This document shows positions 5,704 through 8,068 of a DNA stretch of 8,068 nucleotides, piece by piece. Source of the DNA: JABMMZ01 sp044373665. GTDB taxonomy: Bacteria > Bacteroidota > Bacteroidia > NS11-12g > UBA955. The notes beneath the pieces are model-generated. The model had not been told where the DNA came from, did no database searches, and saw only the letters and a list, made by a program, of their open reading frames with translations. Numbering within the stretch: position 1 is the first letter of the stretch; each line of letters opens with the position of its first letter. The position numbers and the translations under genes were made by a program. The stretch is taken from contig JBIPNH010000106.1 of the NCBI GenBank assembly GCA_044373665.1, forward strand, positions 1 through 8,068, written 5' to 3'.

Positions 5704-7338
5704 TTATTTAGACTCTATGAGTTTAAAACTCCCTTTTTTATAGACATATTTATACCCTTCCAATAGTAGCGTTTCACCTTCTTTGATAGAAGATATGCCA
5801 TTCAAATCTTCTTCAATGGTATGAATACTGCCTTTGTTTTTCTTAATCATATTCAGATAGTTCACGTTGAATGGTCCTGTGTGAGTTCCGCATAAAATAA
5901 GACGAATGGGTACTCTAACTTGCGACAATAAATCTAAATCGCGAGGCGTTGCCATATTGTCTGCTATCATTATTACTTCTTTAATTTGTTGCCCTCTTTT
6001 AATACCGGTCAATACCGCCTCTATATTATTTTCAGGAACATCGCCTCCATTTCCGCGCAACATTGCCAACTGCATTAAGTTCATCAACGAATCAAAATGT
6101 GCAGTTTTGATAAAGTAAACCCCTCCTACTTTTCCCATAACTTTGCTTTTATCGGGGGTTCTGTTACCATCATTAAAAAACACAAACTGACGATTCGTGC
6201 TGTATTGAATATTTTGCTGATGCCACAATTTAAATTGAGCCAAATAAGGGTACATACTTCCTGTTACATCGGTTACCACAAGGCAATTTTTCCATTGTTT
6301 ATTGCGGTCGAGCACTTTTAGAATAAGGTCGGGAGACTGTTTATAAATGAGGGTTCGTAGTGTTACAGTGTCAATCTTTTTACATTGAACGGTTTTTACA
6401 GAAGTGAACATGGCTTCTTCCTCTGAAACAAACTGACCTGATGGCAAAAGCAACCTTTGACTTGTTTTAATTTGTTTTAGGGTTCTGAAATCAAACGCGA
6501 TATCAAACTCAGCATCTATGTATTTATTCTGATATTTCGCCCTTTTGATTATCACCTGATTGCGAACATAATTGAGTACTTCTTTTTGTTTAATAGGCAA
6601 TGGATAATCGGGTTTAAACTCTAAATTATTGTCTTTATCATAAATAAAATGAAGGGAGAACTGTGGATTGGTTTTTAAGTTCTTATTTAAATATTTAATC
6701 AGTTGATAATCGGATTCAAATGAAATGGTTTTTATTTTGGCCAATTGAAAAGAGGAACGCACTTTTTTGACAACTGTGTCACATTGTTCAATAAACCCTA
6801 GCGGCAATTCCTTGGTTATTTTAGAGGTGTAAGTATTGATATAGGCCGACTTGTATAGGTTATAATAATCGTCTAATAGATTAAATTCTCTGATTGTGGC
6901 TTTGTCTTTGAGTTTAATTACAATACCGTGAAAAAAATCGAGGCAAGTGTTTTTGTCTTGACAATCTGTTTGTTCAGTCAATAGCCATTTAATCATTGCA
7001 TTGTTTTTGATTAAAGGCATTTTTTGATACAGCTTATCCATTCGTTTCTCATTGAGTTGCGTTTGGTTAAACTGCTCACTGAGTTTGTATTGGGTATAAA
7101 CTAAGTTTATTGAATAAATTTCAATAGGTGCAATGTTATTGATTAATGTATTGGTAATAGCCTCATTAAATTGCATCGGAATAACAATGGTTAGAGAATC
7201 TTCTTTGGGCACATTAAATTTGGCAACTTGATTTTTTTTAAATCTTTTCCAATCATCGTTTTCAGGAAGAAGCGACTGTGAATACAATGAGAAAGAGAAA
7301 AACAACATTGCAATTAATAGGTATAGTTTGTTCCTCAT
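5704..7338 (-). CDS. Secreted von Willebrand factor A (VWA) domain protein of unknown function
   Basis: Exported 544-residue protein, function not recognised. A signal peptide spans about residues 1-21 (MRNK, hydrophobic core, cleavage near LYSQ|S). Residues 22-345 form a mixed helical and beta region that I cannot assign; it contains a closely spaced Cys126/Cys132 pair and other cysteines (186, 319) that might form disulfides. Residues about 349-490 look like a VWA domain: a strand NCLVVTDVTGSM carries a MIDAS-like DxTxS (D357, T359, S361), GNGGDVPE (429-436) fits the third metal-site loop often seen as GGDxPE, and KEVIMIADN and VPIRLILCGT supply further core strands. A C-terminal tail (about 505-544) resembles a small beta module. 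The frame is open 27 codons further upstream to 7419, but these residues precede a normal signal peptide and contain a possible -7 box (CTATTTTG, minus strand, 7370-7363), so the ATG at 7338 is preferred. Such proteins typically bind a partner through a metal ion. Confidence 0.82.
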   Translation of the reverse strand: MRNKLYLLIAMLFFSFSLYSQSLLPENDDWKRFKKNQVAKFNVPKEDSLTIVIPMQFNEAITNTLINNIAPIEIYSINLVYTQYKLSEQFNQTQLNEKRMDKLYQKMPLIKNNAMIKWLLTEQTDCQDKNTCLDFFHGIVIKLKDKATIREFNLLDDYYNLYKSAYINTYTSKITKELPLGFIEQCDTVVKKVRSSFQLAKIKTISFESDYQLIKYLNKNLKTNPQFSLHFIYDKDNNLEFKPDYPLPIKQKEVLNYVRNQVIIKRAKYQNKYIDAEFDIAFDFRTLKQIKTSQRLLLPSGQFVSEEEAMFTSVKTVQCKKIDTVTLRTLIYKQSPDLILKVLDRNKQWKNCLVVTDVTGSMYPYLAQFKLWHQQNIQYSTNRQFVFFNDGNRTPDKSKVMGKVGGVYFIKTAHFDSLMNLMQLAMLRGNGGDVPENNIEAVLTGIKRGQQIKEVIMIADNMATPRDLDLLSQVRVPIRLILCGTHTGPFNVNYLNMIKKNKGSIHTIEEDLNGISSIKEGETLLLEGYKYVYKKGSFKLIESK

Positions 7339-7430
7339 TATATCTTTCAACGCATTTTTAAACAAAATAGTATTTTCTTTGACTTCTAACTTAAAACAAC
7401 AAACTATTAAGCACTTCATTAAGACTGAGA

Positions 7431-7742
7431 TTATCCGGGAACAGCTGGCACTTCAACGATTAAATTACCTGTACTTTGGGTAAAAGTGATGTTTAAATAA
7501 AGCAATCGTTCTTGATTCGATTCTACAATAAAATCAGGCGCATCGACGGTAAAATGCTCTTGGAGTGACTTTAATAATGTCGGCAAACGGTCTTCATTTA
7601 TACTTATTTCTAAAGATAAATCAAGGTCAGAGAAAGGTTTAAAGTCCACGATAGAGCCATATTGAGAGACAATCTGTTTGAGTAAATCTATGGCTTTATG
7701 CCTGTTTAAATGGGTGTAGGCTTTCCAGAATAGTGTTTTCAT
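7431..7742 (-). CDS. Small conserved-looking protein of unknown function ending in VEVPAVPG
   Basis: Cytoplasmic-looking protein of 103 residues with no signal peptide or membrane segment. I do not recognise a function, though the beginning (MKTLFWKAYTHLNRHKAI) and the end (VEVPAVPG) strike me as familiar from flavobacterial genomes; this is memory, not a search. By eye the order is strand, helix (about 15-29), two strands (30-49, with the alternating DLDLSLEISI), helix (52-64), and two strands (80-100), which would fit a compact alpha/beta, perhaps ferredoxin-like, fold. This is inference. The gene lies 92 bases ahead of the VWA gene on the same strand, so they may share a transcript, but a signal inside the gap could drive the VWA gene separately. 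Its own upstream region has TATTATTG (minus strand) about 40 bases before the ATG, one mismatch from the -7 consensus. Confidence 0.75.
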   Translation of the reverse strand: MKTLFWKAYTHLNRHKAIDLLKQIVSQYGSIVDFKPFSDLDLSLEISINEDRLPTLLKSLQEHFTVDAPDFIVESNQERLLYLNITFTQSTGNLIVEVPAVPG

Positions 7743-7857
7743 TTTTGAGTTAAGTGTATTGTTTCACTTCATCTCCACAATAATAGCACCAAAAAATCAA
7801 TCATTCATTAATAATCTCTTTGTAACTTAAGTATCGGTTTATTGACATAAAAAATAG

Positions 7858-7865
7858 TAATTTTG
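7858..7865 (+). promoter_or_regulatory. -7 box of the probable transporter gene promoter
   Basis: TAATTTTG matches TAnnTTTG fully and lies 55 bases before the TTG start at 7921. No TTTG is found 19 bases upstream. The leader then contains a short AT-rich inverted repeat, AATCA (7885-7889) and TGATT (7895-7899). The gap 7743-7920 otherwise holds no gene. Confidence 0.4.
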
Positions 7866-7920
7866 AAATCTTAATTTCCCTTTAAATCATTAATTGATTA
7901 CCATTTACAAATACTTCAAT

Positions 7921-8068
7921 TTGAAAACAAACAACATAGAATTAGGGCTTAAAAACAACTGGAAACAGTTCACTATTTTAGTTATAGTCAACGCCTTTGT
8001 AGGTGGTATGATTGGGATGGAAAGAACCATATTTCCGCAATTTGCTGAGTTAGAATTTGGCGTTGCTT
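7921..8068 (+). CDS. Probable major facilitator superfamily transporter, N-terminus only
   Basis: The first 49 codons of a protein that continues past the window. The translation begins MKTNNIELGLKNNW and then has a hydrophobic stretch FTILVIVNAFVGGMIGMERT followed by IFPQFAELEFGVA. A first membrane helix with a glycine-rich turn, followed by an ER and a proline, is how Bacteroidota MFS drug-efflux-type permeases begin, and I recall close relatives, but one helix is thin evidence. No in-frame ATG precedes the helix: the frame is closed by TAA at 7891-7893, and the only start-like codons before the hydrophobic part are the TTGs at 7894 and 7921. The second gives the more typical N-terminus and is chosen. 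Substrate unknown. Confidence 0.65.
   Translation, partial: MKTNNIELGLKNNWKQFTILVIVNAFVGGMIGMERTIFPQFAELEFGVA

Noticed and set aside
5906..6321. Two overlapping plus-strand reading frames opposite the VWA domain
   Set aside because: Both are antisense to the coherent VWA domain coding region and encode nothing recognisable.
7339..7419. Upstream ATG extension of the VWA protein
   Set aside because: It would bury the signal peptide 27 residues inside the protein, and the added residues look like noncoding leader.
7825..7832. Perfect palindrome ACTTAAGT in the transporter-side intergenic region
   Set aside because: Eight-base palindromes are common in AT-rich DNA, and nothing else supports a binding site here.
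1..8068. Defence island, mobile element, CRISPR array, tRNA or other structured RNA
   Set aside because: No transposase, integrase, nuclease or regularly spaced repeat genes or arrays were seen, and no intergenic gap is large or structured enough to suggest one.

Overview
The window looks like ordinary chromosomal DNA from a member of the Bacteroidota, most likely a Flavobacterium-like Flavobacteriaceae. The DNA is strongly AT-rich. A-rich leaders replace clear Shine-Dalgarno sequences, several upstream regions carry TAnnTTTG-like -7 boxes, and the protein repertoire fits: a DUF4369-thioredoxin fusion, a GT2 enzyme of the DPM1 type and a small secreted beta-barrel. This assignment rests on familiarity with such sequences, not on a search.

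Layout. Positions 1-3394, minus strand, read right to left: a HAD-family sugar-bisphosphatase-like protein, a secreted TlpA/ResA-like thioredoxin, an OmpR/PhoB-type response regulator and its histidine kinase, which runs off the window at base 1. The HAD and thioredoxin genes are 10 bases apart. The regulator and kinase overlap by 4 bases. Positions 3395-3456 form a divergent promoter region built around a perfect 8-bp inverted repeat. Positions 3457-4826, plus strand: a GT2 glycosyltransferase and pdxH, sharing one base (TAATG). A bidirectional terminator hairpin (4827-4860) separates pdxH from the convergent minus-strand genes. Positions 4882-7742, minus strand, right to left: a 103-residue conserved-looking protein of unknown function, a secreted von Willebrand factor A (VWA) domain protein and a small outer-membrane beta-barrel. 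Positions 7921-8068, plus strand: the first 49 codons of a probable major facilitator superfamily transporter.

How the genes work together. The kinase and regulator form one phosphorelay. The GT2 enzyme and pdxH are translationally close but metabolically unrelated. The thioredoxin, beta-barrel and VWA protein all appear to be exported and act in the cell envelope. No gene stretch over 300 bases is empty. I see no RNA genes, mobile elements, CRISPR arrays or defence island.

I did not find a convincing new multi-gene system. The points most worth a second look are the uncharacterised VWA protein and its small neighbour, three genes that appear to start at TTG, and the mirror-image divergent promoter.
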